From positions 32,486 to 96,485 of the forward strand of contig CBFGUG010000026.1 in NCBI GenBank assembly GCA_965651905.1: a stretch of DNA of 64,000 bases, in the 5' to 3' direction. Both the position numbers and the translations under genes were made by a program. The stretch's first letter is position 1, and each line of letters starts with the position of its first letter. The notes under the pieces are model-generated. The model was given only the letters and a program-made list of their open reading frames with translations. It was not told where the DNA came from and searched no databases. Positions 42,323 through 52,086 of this stretch are shown one piece after another. The stretch comes from SZUA-265 sp965651905 (GTDB lineage: Bacteria; Myxococcota_A; Polyangia; Polyangiales; Polyangiaceae).

Positions 42323-44497
42323 TCAGAAGCGAACGGCCACTGTTTTGCTCGCGCCCGAAGCCACGTTTGCTGAACGTCGTTTGCGCCCTTTTTCCGGGTG
42401 CACGAACACGATGCTGTGGCTGCCCGCACTGACGGCAAGCCCACGTTTGGGCGTCTTCCCCATGGGGCGGCCGTCTACCAGCACCACCGTGGGAGGCACC
42501 GAGAGCAGGGTGAGCTTGCCCATGCCGCCACTCGATGACGAGGCTTTGGCTTTGGATCGCGTACGCCGGGCGCTCGACTGCGATGCACGACTGCGTGACG
42601 GACTGGAAGCGGCCGCGACCTTGGTTTCTTCAGCGTCGTCTTCTTCCGCGTCGGCTTCCTCGTCAGCGACCAGGTCGATGGCGACCTCCAACTCGGCATC
42701 GCCATCTTCGAACTCGACGACTTGCTTGAACTTCTGAAAGCCCTCTTTGCCCGCAATGATCGTGTGCTTTTGCGATGTGTCGATGTCGGTGGTGTGGGGG
42801 AGACTGATGCGTTTACCGCGCAACAACACGTCGGCACCTTCTGCGTTCTCACCTTCGGTCAGGGTCAGCTTGCCGAGCTTCACTTTCAACGCGATGGGTT
42901 CAAGGGGTAACACTTCGCCTTTGGCCAAGGTCACTTCGCGTTCGAGTGGTTCGTAGCGTTCTCCTGCCGTGAAGCGCAGCGTGTGCTTACCCGGCTGCAG
43001 GTCGTCGACCTCCTGGGGCAAGGTACCGATCTTGTTGCCGTCGACGAACAGCGTCACCTCGCCAGGAGACTCGGGTACGTTGATTCCCGTGTTGGTCTTC
43101 GACGGGACCAACGTGACGTCGTGGACCTTGGTGTCGTCCTCAGGCACGAGCACGGCCATCGCCGCGGTCTTGTTGAAGCCTTCGGCCTCCGCCATCAGCA
43201 GGTGGCCGCGAGCTTCGACGTCCTGCAGTTGACACGGGGACTTCTCGCACACGAGACGTTCGTCGAGGTACACCTTCACACCGTCGACGGGAGTCCCTCC
43301 AGGCCCGGTGATGTTCACCAGCAGCTGACCCGTTGCTGGCCCCCGCGGAACCAACATGAAGATCAAAACTCCCACGAGTGCCACGGCCGCGGCGGCGACG
43401 AGCTTGCCGTTATCTTTCAGCCAAGCGCCAGCGACCACGCTCGCCCCGGGGGCTCGCGCGCTGGGCACGGTCGGCATGGGTGGCAAACTGACTGGCGGAG
43501 GAGCGGCACGGCGGGTGGTCTCAGACGGCCTGAAACTCTCTCGGCTGTAGACGGTCGTGGGGTCATCGTCCCAGTCGGATGGTTGCGCGGGCGCCGCTGC
43601 GGTGTGATCGACGACTGGTGCTGCGGCGGGAGGGGGCAGGTAACTTGCGGCAGGGGCAGGCGGCAAGGATGGCGGCGGGGGCAAACTGATGCCGGGTGCC
43701 GCCATCGCTGGTGGTGGGGGTGGCGGCGCGCTGCTGCCTGCGGCGTAAGTGGGTGGAGCAGGAGGGGCGGACACCTGGGGGCGTGCGTGCGCCATGAACG
43801 CGTCGGCGCCCGTGGGCGCAGCGATGGGAGGCGAGGGGGGAACTGACGCGTGGCCCCACACTTGCGGAGCGACCGCGACGCCATCGGCGTCCACTGCGTC
43901 CGCGAAGTCGTCGACGGGGTGTCCCTCTTCGTAAGCACTCGAAGCGGCGAGTGCTTCGATCTCTGGCGGTGCTTCGACTGCCAACGGCGAGGTCGCCAGC
44001 TCGTCTTCAGCAGGCGGTCGCGGCGGCGGTGGGGGGGGAGCTGAACTTGCCATCGGGGGCGCGGCGACTGCCTCCGCAGCTGGTCGCCGTGACGGCGGCG
44101 GTGGGGGACGCGAGACGACGGGCGCCGCGGGTGGAGGAGCCAGGGATGGAGGTGGCGGCGGACCAGGCCGAGCCGCAGCGAGGGGGGGCGGTGGTTGTGA
44201 GCGACTCACCCCAGCGGGCATCGGAATTCGGCTCGCGGACGCCGGGTCGGATTCCACCAGCGGAGCAGCTTCTGGCACGGGGTGATCGACCGCGCTCTCG
44301 AAGTCGATGTCGATCTCGTGCGGGGGCTGCGCGGCTCCCCGCTTCAGCAACGAGGGGGGCGGCGGAGGAAGTGACCGACCCTTGCTGGGTCTGCCGTTCC
44401 CTGGCTTTTGCATTCTCGGCGCGGCGTCTCGTTCGGACTCCGAACCGCCGGGCAGTAGCTGGTCCAGGAAATCGAGGTTGTTGTCTTCCATCTTCAT
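42323..44497 (-). CDS. PEGA-domain membrane protein with long Pro-rich N-terminus
   Basis: This 724-residue protein starts with a short acidic motif (MEDNNLDFLDQLL), then about 330 residues rich in Pro and Ala (runs such as SLPPPPPSLL), and a single transmembrane helix (LVAAAAVALVGVLIFMLV). Three or four PEGA-type beta repeats follow (GTPVDGVKVYLDERLVCEKS, GEVTLFVDGNKIGTLPQ, LTLLSVPPTVVLVDGRPMGK). PEGA domains bind at surfaces or cell wall in many bacterial envelope proteins. The cytoplasmic part may serve as a docking tail. The start could be ATG 44491, two codons later. The role is not known. Confidence 0.8.
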   Translation of the reverse strand: MKMEDNNLDFLDQLLPGGSESERDAAPRMQKPGNGRPSKGRSLPPPPPSLLKRGAAQPPHEIDIDFESAVDHPVPEAAPLVESDPASASRIPMPAGVSRSQPPPPLAAARPGPPPPPSLAPPPAAPVVSRPPPPPSRRPAAEAVAAPPMASSAPPPPPPRPPAEDELATSPLAVEAPPEIEALAASSAYEEGHPVDDFADAVDADGVAVAPQVWGHASVPPSPPIAAPTGADAFMAHARPQVSAPPAPPTYAAGSSAPPPPPPAMAAPGISLPPPPSLPPAPAASYLPPPAAAPVVDHTAAAPAQPSDWDDDPTTVYSRESFRPSETTRRAAPPPVSLPPMPTVPSARAPGASVVAGAWLKDNGKLVAAAAVALVGVLIFMLVPRGPATGQLLVNITGPGGTPVDGVKVYLDERLVCEKSPCQLQDVEARGHLLMAEAEGFNKTAAMAVLVPEDDTKVHDVTLVPSKTNTGINVPESPGEVTLFVDGNKIGTLPQEVDDLQPGKHTLRFTAGERYEPLEREVTLAKGEVLPLEPIALKVKLGKLTLTEGENAEGADVLLRGKRISLPHTTDIDTSQKHTIIAGKEGFQKFKQVVEFEDGDAELEVAIDLVADEEADAEEDDAEETKVAAASSPSRSRASQSSARRTRSKAKASSSSGGMGKLTLLSVPPTVVLVDGRPMGKTPKRGLAVSAGSHSIVFVHPEKGRKRRSANVASGASKTVAVRF

Positions 44498-44613
44498 GTC
44501 CTCAAACGGGCGCGAAAAGGTTACCGCGCCGAGCCCACCCAGATCGACCCCACTTACTGGGCCGTTCCGGAATCAACCAGGACGAGAGCGCCCCTTTCAC
44601 TTTGCTTGCAAGA

Positions 44614-46998
44614 TTATTCAGGCCTCGGACGCTTGGCCCTACGCTTCGATCTACGTCGCCGACGCGCGCCCAATTTCCCGACTAGGGCCGGTAACTGGTT
44701 TTTCTTGCAGGCTAACAGCGAGCAAAGTCGGCCAGCGTCGGGATTTGGTCGTTTAGCCTCCGTGATTACGCGTTCGTACAGATCACAGCGTAGCGCCCGG
44801 TCACCGATCGCGACGAGTCCGCCCGCGAGCAACTGCGCGGAAGATAGCTTTCGGAGGGCGTTTTCGTCGAGCAGCACGACGTTTTCTCTGGTGAACGCCT
44901 TCACGCGGAAATGACAGTTACACAGGGCCGCGCGCACGCATAGGGCGCGTGGTCGCAACAAGCTGGGAACGAATATCGTTCGCTCTCCGACTCGGACACC
45001 GCGTCGAGACAGCGTGTCTAGCTCGCGTTCGTCCAGACTGCTGAGCTGGGGCCGCGCATCACGCAGCGAGACACTTCCGAGTCCCTCGCGCAGTTGATAC
45101 AGCAGTCCGCGCATGGCCGCAGAGTCGCCCGCCTCTTCCGCGACACGACCGAGTAGTTGCCCGACCGTATCGAGAACGAAGGCTCGCAGCCTCCGCTCCA
45201 GTCGCATGCGCTGGCCAGCACTAGTATCCAGATCGACGCTGACGTCCGGGCGATGCAGGCTGTTTCCTGGCCTCAGTCGACCTAGGCTCACGGCGTCGAT
45301 CAGTATCGAGCCGTCATCTGCGAGTTCGAAACGTTCGTGCGGCGCGTCGATCCAGCTGTCCAGTCGTTCACTCGGTGACAGCATCGACTCCGACGGCTCG
45401 ATGGCCATGTCGGCGCGCAGCCTTGCGAGTTGTTCGGACAGCCCACCCTTGCCCGTACGGGGTGAGGCGTCAGTTGCTGGTGGGGTGAAAAAGTGTTTGC
45501 GTGTCCGCTCCACGAAGCGCGCTACGAGTCGTTCGTGGAGCGCGTCGCTCAATCGGTCCTCGAGCTGTCGCGTGGTCGCTTGCCAGTGTTTCCCCTGGGC
45601 GACCCAACCAGCACGATGGCTGACGTAGGTCCAAGTCCGAACGAACGCTATGCGTCCCATCAACGTCTCGATGTCGCCTGAGGTGTCGTCGAGACGTCGC
45701 ATGCGTTCCCCCAGCCAGTCTTCGTCGATGTGTCCTTTGGGGCCGCAAAGTTGCTCGAATATCGACAACAACAACTCCGCGTGAATCTCTGGCAGTAGCT
45801 TTCGATAGTCGGGGATCTGACAAACTTGCCAGAGTAGGTTCACGGCGTCAGGCGAGTTCGCCAGACGCACGAGCTCGGGACGATGCGCCAGCTGAGTCAA
45901 CGCAGTGCCGTCGTCGGTAGTCGTGATGCGTCGCAACGCGGCCTGCTGCGGTCGCTGCTCGAGGGATTCGAGCAGTGCGGACAGACTCGAAAAGTCGAGA
46001 TCGTGATTTCTCCAAATCGCGTGGCGATCACGAGCGAAATGGTGAGACTCGATGGCCAACGCTGCCGCGTCTGGCAGCGGCCTGCAGGGGGCGAGAGTGC
46101 CGAAGCTGCCGTCTTTGAGGTGTCGTCCTGCGCGCCCGGCGATCTGTCCAATCTCCGCCAACGTGAGATCGCGCCGCTCGCGGCCATCGAACTTGTGCAA
46201 GGCGGTGAGTGCCACATGGCCCAGCGCCAGGTTCAACCCCATGCCTATCGCGTCGGTGGCGACCAAGTAGTCGACTTCACCTGCTTGATACATTGCGACC
46301 TGGGCGTTTCGTGTTCGTGGCGACAACGCGCCGAGCACCACCGCAGCCCCCCCACGTTTCGCTCGAATGCGCTCCGCGAGCTCGTAGACTTGCGCGGCGT
46401 TGAACGCCACGACGGCGGAGCGAGGCGGAAGGCGAGCCAACTTGCAGTCTCCCGCGTGACTCAGTCGCGAGAGACGCGGTCTCGCTTCGAACGTCGCGGT
46501 TGGGATCAGCTGCTGCAGTAGGCGCCGAACCGTGTCCGATCCGAGAAACCAGGTTTCGTGACGTCCTCGCGAGTGCAGCAGACGCTCCGTGAACACGTGT
46601 CCCCGTGTCGGGTGAGCGATCAACTGGATTTCGTCGACTCCGAGAAAGTCGACTTCGAGATCCGTCGGCATCGCTTCGACGGTGCATACCCAGTAGTCTG
46701 CACGTGGCGGGACGCGCTTTTCCTCACCCGTTATCAGCGCGACTCGTCGCTCGCCGATCCGCTCACTTATCTTGTCGTAAACTTCCCGCGCGAGCAGTCG
46801 CAGGGGCAGACCCAACATTCCAGTATCGAACTCGAGCATGCGTTCGATGCAGTGATGCGTCTTGCCAGTGTTGGTCGGACCCAAGAGCGCTACGATTTTC
46901 GACGCTACTGGGGCCGCGCGCGTACTCGCACCTGGCTGATATGCGGGGGCGCTGGGAGGGGGATCAGCCGCGCCGCGCGGTGGTTTGGAGCGGAACAT
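44614..46998 (-). CDS. SUV3-like ATP-dependent RNA helicase
   Basis: This 794-residue protein has a Walker A GPTNTGKT (residues 40-47), a Walker B VDEIQ (121-125), the SUV3-specific FLGSDTVRR segment, and motif VI QIAGRAGRH. These match the SUV3/mtr4-like branch also found in Alphaproteobacteria. The region after about residue 400 contains a long helical part and a basic C-terminal tail (RRRRRSKRRAKRPRP) likely to bind RNA. SUV3 proteins usually work with exoribonuclease partners; none is encoded here. It is divergent from the isocitrate dehydrogenase gene, with 196 bases between starts. Confidence 0.88.
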   Translation of the reverse strand: MFRSKPPRGAADPPPSAPAYQPGASTRAAPVASKIVALLGPTNTGKTHHCIERMLEFDTGMLGLPLRLLAREVYDKISERIGERRVALITGEEKRVPPRADYWVCTVEAMPTDLEVDFLGVDEIQLIAHPTRGHVFTERLLHSRGRHETWFLGSDTVRRLLQQLIPTATFEARPRLSRLSHAGDCKLARLPPRSAVVAFNAAQVYELAERIRAKRGGAAVVLGALSPRTRNAQVAMYQAGEVDYLVATDAIGMGLNLALGHVALTALHKFDGRERRDLTLAEIGQIAGRAGRHLKDGSFGTLAPCRPLPDAAALAIESHHFARDRHAIWRNHDLDFSSLSALLESLEQRPQQAALRRITTTDDGTALTQLAHRPELVRLANSPDAVNLLWQVCQIPDYRKLLPEIHAELLLSIFEQLCGPKGHIDEDWLGERMRRLDDTSGDIETLMGRIAFVRTWTYVSHRAGWVAQGKHWQATTRQLEDRLSDALHERLVARFVERTRKHFFTPPATDASPRTGKGGLSEQLARLRADMAIEPSESMLSPSERLDSWIDAPHERFELADDGSILIDAVSLGRLRPGNSLHRPDVSVDLDTSAGQRMRLERRLRAFVLDTVGQLLGRVAEEAGDSAAMRGLLYQLREGLGSVSLRDARPQLSSLDERELDTLSRRGVRVGERTIFVPSLLRPRALCVRAALCNCHFRVKAFTRENVVLLDENALRKLSSAQLLAGGLVAIGDRALRCDLYERVITEAKRPNPDAGRLCSLLACKKNQLPALVGKLGARRRRRSKRRAKRPRPE

Positions 46999-47194
46999 CG
47001 TCGAGCTAGTTCTCGGGGGCGGGTTTCTCTGCAGCTATCGTGATAGCGGAAAAGCGTCGCGTTGCACGCGGTCCTCTCCAGCCGATTGCGCTGGCCGTGG
47101 CGACCGAGTGCTCCAGTAGTCGACCGCCCCACCGGACCGTCGTCGCCCGCGGTTGTGTGCCCGCTAGCTCGACGATTGGTGATAGCTTACGTCC

Positions 47195-48220
47195 ATGGCG
47201 CATACAGTAGTTTTGATCCCAGGTGATGGCATTGGCCCTGAAGTGAGCGAAGCGGTGCGCACCGTCTTCGCCGCGGCCAAGGCGCCCGTTCGTTTCGAGG
47301 AGCATCACGCGGGCGAGTCCGCGCTGCAAAAGGGCGGCAAAGATCTACTGCCCACGTCGACGCTGGACGCGATCGTACAGCACGGTGTCGCGCTCAAGGG
47401 GCCATGTACGACGCCCGTCGGAAGTGGCTTTCGCAGCGTGAACGTCGGTTTGCGTCAGACGCTCAAGCTGTACGCCGCCGTGCGCCCCGTGCGTAGCTTG
47501 CCCGGCGTCCAAACGCGCTACGAGAACATCGACCTCGTGATCGTTCGCGAGAACACCGAAGGCCTATACAGCGGCGTCGAGAACGCCATCACCGACGGTG
47601 TGGTAGCCTCGATGAAGGTGGCGACCAGCGTTGCATGTCACCGCATTGCGCACTGGGCGTTCAGGTACGCCACGCACCGCTCGCGCAAGAAGATCACCGT
47701 CTTCCACAAGGCAAACATCATGAAGATGACGGACGGTATGTTCATTCGGGAGTCGCGCAAGGTGCACCAAGACGACTACCCGAACATCCAATACGAAGAG
47801 ATGATCGTCGACGCAGGGGCCATGCGCCTGGTGCAAAACCCTGCGCACTTCGACATTCTGCTCTGCGAGAACCTGTACGGCGACATCGTGTCGGACTTGT
47901 GCGCGGGGATGGTCGGCGGGCTTGGGGTAACCCCGGGCGCGAACTTCGGCGACGAGCAGGCTGTCTTCGAAGCGGTTCACGGCTCCGCGCCGGACATTGC
48001 CGGTCAGGGCCTCGCCAACCCGCTCGCGCTGCTCATGAGTGGAGTGATGATGCTCAATCATCTTGCCGTCAGCCGCAACGACGCGAGCTGCAAGGAAGCG
48101 GCCACGCGCATCAAGGGCGCTTACAACTCGGCTCTGTCAGACGGCGCTCGCACCCGGGATCTGGGCGGGGAGCTGGGGACATCCGAGTTCGCGCAGGCGC
48201 TCGTCGACCGCTTGCAGTGA
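47195..48220 (+). CDS. icd: NAD-type isocitrate/isopropylmalate dehydrogenase family enzyme
   Basis: This 341-residue protein has VVLIPGDGIGPEVSEAV, DLVIVRENTEGLYSG, KITVFHKANIMKMTDG (catalytic Lys) and the NLYGDIVSDLCAGMVGGLG metal-binding motif (catalytic Asp). The ENTEGLYSG segment and the length fit the NAD-dependent isocitrate dehydrogenase (IDH3-like) group rather than LeuB, which usually reads ELTGGIYFG in that place. The likely reaction is isocitrate to 2-oxoglutarate in the TCA cycle. The gene is single, without leu genes nearby. The exact substrate rests on sequence type. Confidence 0.85.
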   Translation: MAHTVVLIPGDGIGPEVSEAVRTVFAAAKAPVRFEEHHAGESALQKGGKDLLPTSTLDAIVQHGVALKGPCTTPVGSGFRSVNVGLRQTLKLYAAVRPVRSLPGVQTRYENIDLVIVRENTEGLYSGVENAITDGVVASMKVATSVACHRIAHWAFRYATHRSRKKITVFHKANIMKMTDGMFIRESRKVHQDDYPNIQYEEMIVDAGAMRLVQNPAHFDILLCENLYGDIVSDLCAGMVGGLGVTPGANFGDEQAVFEAVHGSAPDIAGQGLANPLALLMSGVMMLNHLAVSRNDASCKEAATRIKGAYNSALSDGARTRDLGGELGTSEFAQALVDRLQ

Positions 48221-48254
48221 GATCAGCGCCGCGTAGGCGAAAAGGACCGCCTAG

Positions 48255-49190
48255 TCAGCAGGATGTTCGGATCAGTTCACCATAGCCCTCGCGAAACGTC
48301 GGGTAGCGGAACTGGTAACCAAGACCAACTAGCTTGGCGTTGCTCACGCGTTTACTACCGACGCTCCTGCGCGGGCTGGCGTTGCCTTCCCTGCACGAAT
48401 CAGCAATCTTTCCAGGCGGCGCGGCCCCCATGGTGGAGGCTAGCCAGCGCAACACGTCCCGTCGCCTAGCAGGCTCGTGGTCGACACCGAGCACTAGACC
48501 GTTCGGCTCGGGGTGAACCAGCAGAAACGCCAAAGCGCCCGCCACGTCCGTGGCGTGGATACGATTGGTGTAGTCGGCGCGTGTCTCGTCGTAGGTCGCT
48601 GTGCCCGAGCGAACTTGGTCGATTAATCGCGTACGGCCAGGTCCGTAAATCCCGCCACAGCGAAGGATGCAATGGGGAAGTTGCGATTCCGTCAAGAGCG
48701 ATTCTGCTTCGAGTGTTCGCCGTCCGCTGAAGCTCGTTGGGTGTGTCGGGGAGCTCTCGTCGACCCAGCCATCGTCGTCTTGCGAGTACACGGCCGTAGA
48801 CGAGATGAACGTAACTCGGCGTAGGGCCGCGTCGCGTACTCGTGGAACGTCGAGCACGTTGGATAGACCCTGGACGTAGGCCCGCACGTAAGCCTCGTCG
48901 GTTCGAGCGTCTGCGGCAGCACAATAGGCGATGTGGGTGAGCCCCTCCGGGATCACTTTCGCAAGTTGGTTGGGATCGCATAGATCTGCGCGAAGCGCCG
49001 TCAAACGTTTGGGGACACGCGACACATCACGACGCAACGCCAGCACGTGATGTCCCGCGTCCGCCAGCTCGAGCCCGAGACGGATACCGACGTCACCCGC
49101 GCCCGCAATCAACACGCGCGACGTCGGTTCGCGTCTTGCAGAAGCCGAGTCGCTGCTCCGTGTGGGGTCCGATTGCACGTCTTGCTTCAC
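48255..49190 (-). CDS. NAD(P)-dependent epimerase/dehydratase-family (extended SDR, YeeZ-like) protein
   Basis: This 311-residue protein has the Rossmann motif VLIAGAGDVGIRLGLELADA (GxGxxG), RADLCDPNQL, and FISSTAVYSQDDDGWVDESS. GIYGPGRTRLIDQV also fits the YeeZ/WcaG-like atypical SDR group; the usual Tyr-x-x-x-Lys pair is not obvious (SGRRTLEAESLL at that position), so catalysis is uncertain. The N-terminus has a disordered Ser/Arg-rich stretch of about 20 residues before the fold. It lies 36 bases downstream of the GntR-type regulator gene on the same strand. Confidence 0.8.
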   Translation of the reverse strand: MKQDVQSDPTRSSDSASARREPTSRVLIAGAGDVGIRLGLELADAGHHVLALRRDVSRVPKRLTALRADLCDPNQLAKVIPEGLTHIAYCAAADARTDEAYVRAYVQGLSNVLDVPRVRDAALRRVTFISSTAVYSQDDDGWVDESSPTHPTSFSGRRTLEAESLLTESQLPHCILRCGGIYGPGRTRLIDQVRSGTATYDETRADYTNRIHATDVAGALAFLLVHPEPNGLVLGVDHEPARRRDVLRWLASTMGAAPPGKIADSCREGNASPRRSVGSKRVSNAKLVGLGYQFRYPTFREGYGELIRTSC

Positions 49191-49226
49191 CTCTGCACGA
49201 GTCGACTGATGACGTTGCCTGCCTGC

Positions 49227-49988
49227 TCAGCTCGAGCGCACGGGAACACTGCTGCGCAACAGTTCGAGCAGCTGACCGTCGACGCGACTGTAGTAGTCGC
49301 GGGTGGCCTCCGCTGCTGCCCGTTCGTCACCAGTTTCCAGGGCTTTCACTACCTGTTGCAAGTGTTCGGGAAACGTCGGCTCCAAGATCCACAACATCGG
49401 CATGTGGCGCAACAGGTCTCGCAAAGCCTGAAGAAACGGATTGGCGATCCAGCGCACGGCAGTCGAGTGGCTGGCGTCCACCAGCGCGTCCAGCCAGCGT
49501 TGGTAACCTTTTGCAACGACCTCCGCTTGCTTGGTATGAAACGCGGTGATCATTAGTTCACTCAGCTCAGTGAGTCGCTGCTCGTCGTCGGGCTCGGCTC
49601 TCCGTACCGCAAGCGTAGTTGCGTATTCGATCAAGAAAACGCGCGGGACGAGAATATCCTCCAACATGCGGACGAGCTCTCGCATGTCTGGACCGCCTTG
49701 TAGGTAGGGGGTGAATAACTCCAAGTTGCCCGTGCGTCGAAAGTCGCAAACCATGACACCACGCCCGTGACGTACCGCTACCAGCCGAGCCTGTTCCAGC
49801 TTTCGTACGGCTTCTCGCAGCGTATTGCGATTCGTCCCGTAAGCGATCGCCAACTCGCGCTCTCCCATCAAACGTTCACCTGGCTCCAACTTTCCCGCGA
49901 GGATCTGTGAGCGCAGGTCCTCGAAGATGGCGTCAGCGATATTGGGAGTGCGGGGCGGCTCAGCCGAAGGATCGTCAGTTTCGCTCAT
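49227..49988 (-). CDS. GntR/FadR-family transcriptional regulator
   Basis: The protein of about 253 residues has an N-terminal winged helix (IFEDLRSQILAGKLEPGERL, then NRNTLREAVRKLEQARLV, the recognition region) and a helical FCD effector domain (ELVRMLEDILVPRVFLIEYA; AVVAKGYQRWLDALVDAS). FCD proteins bind a metal and a small carboxylate ligand. ATG at 49988 is preferred, with GTG at 49997 an alternative; either way the start overlaps the upstream AcpH-like gene by 14-23 bases. It is followed by the SDR gene, a possible target. Confidence 0.9.
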   Translation of the reverse strand: MSETDDPSAEPPRTPNIADAIFEDLRSQILAGKLEPGERLMGERELAIAYGTNRNTLREAVRKLEQARLVAVRHGRGVMVCDFRRTGNLELFTPYLQGGPDMRELVRMLEDILVPRVFLIEYATTLAVRRAEPDDEQRLTELSELMITAFHTKQAEVVAKGYQRWLDALVDASHSTAVRWIANPFLQALRDLLRHMPMLWILEPTFPEHLQQVVKALETGDERAAAEATRDYYSRVDGQLLELLRSSVPVRSS

Positions 49989-50679
49989 GGTACTCACTGG
50001 GAAAACGTTGGTGAGACGGGCGCGGCGCTGGTTGGGTGCGCTTCAGGCACAGACCAGTCCGTAGTTCATCGACCCACTGGGGCAGCGCCACTCGAACCTC
50101 GGGCCACGTGTCTCGCGCCCAGGTTTCTACGGCAGTGCGATCTGCGGTCGATAGCGCGAGGGCGCGCCGCGATTTCAACACTCGCTCCAGTCGCTCGAAC
50201 AACTCGCCGGGGGTTTGCGGAACCACGAAGTCGCGTCGAGCGAGCAACGTTCGACGCAGCGACTCGTAGCGATGCGGTTCACTCGGTGCACTCCACTCCA
50301 CCAGATCGCCGAGCGAACGGGCGGCTTTCGACTCGAGGGCGGCCGCGTAGTGGTTCCGAGCCTCAGGGTCGCGAGCGAGCTCAGAGTCCAAGATCAGCTC
50401 GAGTCCGACATGAGCAGTGGCAAGTCGAGGGCCACGACCTAAGCCTGCATCGGCCAGCGCGTGTCGACCTTCCGCTTGAAGACGCACGAAGGTCGGCGAG
50501 TCATGAAACACCTCATCTGTCGCATGATGAAACGCGATACCCGCCGCCAGGGTGGGATGCGGGCTGGTAACGCGCATACCCCCCAACATGGTCGCGAAAT
50601 CTGGCAGCATGCTGCCCAACGCGAATTCCGGATCGGGCTCTTGCCAACTCGCGATAGTGCAGTGCCCGAAAAAGTTCAC
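49975..50679 (-). CDS. AcpH/DUF479-like hypothetical protein
   Basis: This 234-residue protein begins MNFFGHCTIASWQEPDPEFA and has GSMLPDFATMLGG and AAGIAFHHATDEVFHDSPTF. The order (MNFxxH, GxxLPDF, GIxxHxxxDxxFHxxP) resembles the acyl-carrier-protein phosphodiesterase/DUF479 family, a metal-dependent HD-like phosphodiesterase fold. The retained His and Asp residues fit a metal site. Myxobacterial members have no tested function. Its 3' end overlaps the GntR regulator start, so the two are probably co-transcribed. Confidence 0.6.
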   Translation of the reverse strand: MNFFGHCTIASWQEPDPEFALGSMLPDFATMLGGMRVTSPHPTLAAGIAFHHATDEVFHDSPTFVRLQAEGRHALADAGLGRGPRLATAHVGLELILDSELARDPEARNHYAAALESKAARSLGDLVEWSAPSEPHRYESLRRTLLARRDFVVPQTPGELFERLERVLKSRRALALSTADRTAVETWARDTWPEVRVALPQWVDELRTGLCLKRTQPAPRPSHQRFPSEYHERN

Positions 50680-50733
50680 CGTCGCGCAACGTACTCCGCC
50701 ATCTCACCAGTCGCAAGCGCAGCGTTCCCGAGT

Positions 50734-51546
50734 TCAAGAGCGCTCGCGCAGGACCTGCGCCAGCAGCGTGGGGCAGTCTGTCATGATTCCGTCAGCGCCT
50801 GCATCGAACAGGTCGTGCATCTCGCTTCTCGAGTTGACCGTCCAGACGTGAGTCTGGATGCCCCGCTCGCGTGCTGCGACCACGAGCTGCGGAGTGAACA
50901 ACCGAATACCGTACGCGGCCCGCGGGATCTGCAACGCGACGTATCGAGGGCGCCAACCCGTCAGAGCCCCGATTCGCAGGCGAAAGGCCAATTCGAGTAG
51001 TTCACGTCGGGTAGCCGAGGTTGAGACCTGGCCAGCACTCAGCTCGCGAAACTCCGCGAGCAAGCGGTGCTGTGCCGAAGCGATGATGCAGCGGTCCGTG
51101 GCGTTAGCTTTTCGCAAGTCGTCCCAAACCAAGCGCGGTGCCGCAGCGCAACCCGGCTTGAGCTCCACGTTGAACCGCGCACTGGGGAACCGCTCCAGTG
51201 CCTCGAGCAGCGTCGGTATCTTCATCCCTCGGCCGCGTTGCGGCCAGCCTCGCTCGTAGCCCCACCAGTAGGCGGCGTCGAGCGAGTGTAACTGCGCGAG
51301 TGAGCGGCTTGCGAGTGGTCCGAAGCCGTTGGTGGTTCGTTCCAGGTGAGCATCGTGAAACAGAACTACATGCTGGTCGGAGGTTACTCTGGCGTCGGTC
51401 TCGATGACGAAGTCCCCTAGAGCCTGACACCCAGCGAAAGCCTCCAGGGTATTTTCGGGCCACTCGGCGCCACCTCCGCGATGAGCGAAGGCAGGCGCCG
51501 CTTGGAAGCGGACGGGAGCTGCTTGGCCAGACTTTCCAGGGTCCAC
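50734..51546 (-). CDS. Glycerophosphodiester phosphodiesterase
   Basis: This 270-residue TIM-barrel protein has the GDPD signature FAHRGGGAEWPENTLEAF (catalytic His), ETDARVTSDQHVVLFHD (metal-binding Glu/Asp and second His), FNVELKPG, and VWTVNSRSEMHDLFDAGADG near the end. It hydrolyses glycerophosphodiesters to glycerol-3-phosphate and an alcohol. There is no signal peptide, so it is cytosolic, like UgpQ. GTG at 51546 is the apparent start, 142 bases from the divergent S4-domain gene. It is followed 54 bases later by the AcpH-like gene on the same strand. Confidence 0.9.
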   Translation of the reverse strand: MDPGKSGQAAPVRFQAAPAFAHRGGGAEWPENTLEAFAGCQALGDFVIETDARVTSDQHVVLFHDAHLERTTNGFGPLASRSLAQLHSLDAAYWWGYERGWPQRGRGMKIPTLLEALERFPSARFNVELKPGCAAAPRLVWDDLRKANATDRCIIASAQHRLLAEFRELSAGQVSTSATRRELLELAFRLRIGALTGWRPRYVALQIPRAAYGIRLFTPQLVVAARERGIQTHVWTVNSRSEMHDLFDAGADGIMTDCPTLLAQVLRERS

Positions 51547-51687
51547 CGCGCTGGAATGCCCGACCCTCGGACGTTCGACAAGGGACTGCGACAGTCAGCC
51601 GTTCTGAAAGTCCGCCCCAGCTGGGGCTGCGCCGTCTCGCTCGCGACGCCTACCGCGACGAGGTGAGGCGCGCTATGCTTCCGCGCC

Positions 51688-52059
51688 ATGCCCGAACCCG
51701 TGCTTGCCGTACGTACCGATCGTTGGTTGGTTGCCGCACGCATTTTCAAGACACGTGGCCTAGCCCAACTCGCGTGCGCTGGGGGAAGAGTAAAGGTGGA
51801 GGGAGCCGCCGTGAAAGCGAGCCGCGTGGTCAGGCGCGGCGAGACGATTTCGGTCGAGAGTCCGCGGGGCTTGCTCATTCTGGTCGTCCGCGAGCTAGCG
51901 GAGAAACGACTCTCCGCGCCACTCGCGCGCGAACTCTACGAAGATCATTCGCCACCTCCGCCCCCCAAAGAAGAGCGGATTTTCGGCGTTCGAGAGCGCG
52001 GCGCAGGCCGTCCCACCAAGGCGGATCGTCGAGCGTTGGAACGTTTGCGACGCGATTGA
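51688..52059 (+). CDS. S4-domain RNA-binding protein (Hsp15-like)
   Basis: This 123-residue protein has one S4 domain (RTDRWLVAARIFKTRGLAQL, then GGRVKVEGAAVKASRVVRRG) followed by a basic tail with RGAGRPTKADRRALERLRRD, as in Hsp15/HslR, which binds stalled 50S subunits carrying nascent chains. The short acidic/Pro linker (DHSPPPPPKEER) is typical of the family. The ATG at 51688 begins just before the fold. It is convergent with the YcaO gene, 27 bases from its end. Confidence 0.88.
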   Translation: MPEPVLAVRTDRWLVAARIFKTRGLAQLACAGGRVKVEGAAVKASRVVRRGETISVESPRGLLILVVRELAEKRLSAPLARELYEDHSPPPPPKEERIFGVRERGAGRPTKADRRALERLRRD

Positions 52060-52086
52060 GGCGTTCGCCTCGCAGCACTCCTCACC

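Noticed and set aside
42983..43846. Plus-strand frame opposite the PEGA protein
   Set aside because: It arises from the reverse of the Pro-rich and Ala-rich coding sequence; composition is Arg/Trp/Gly-rich without any motif.
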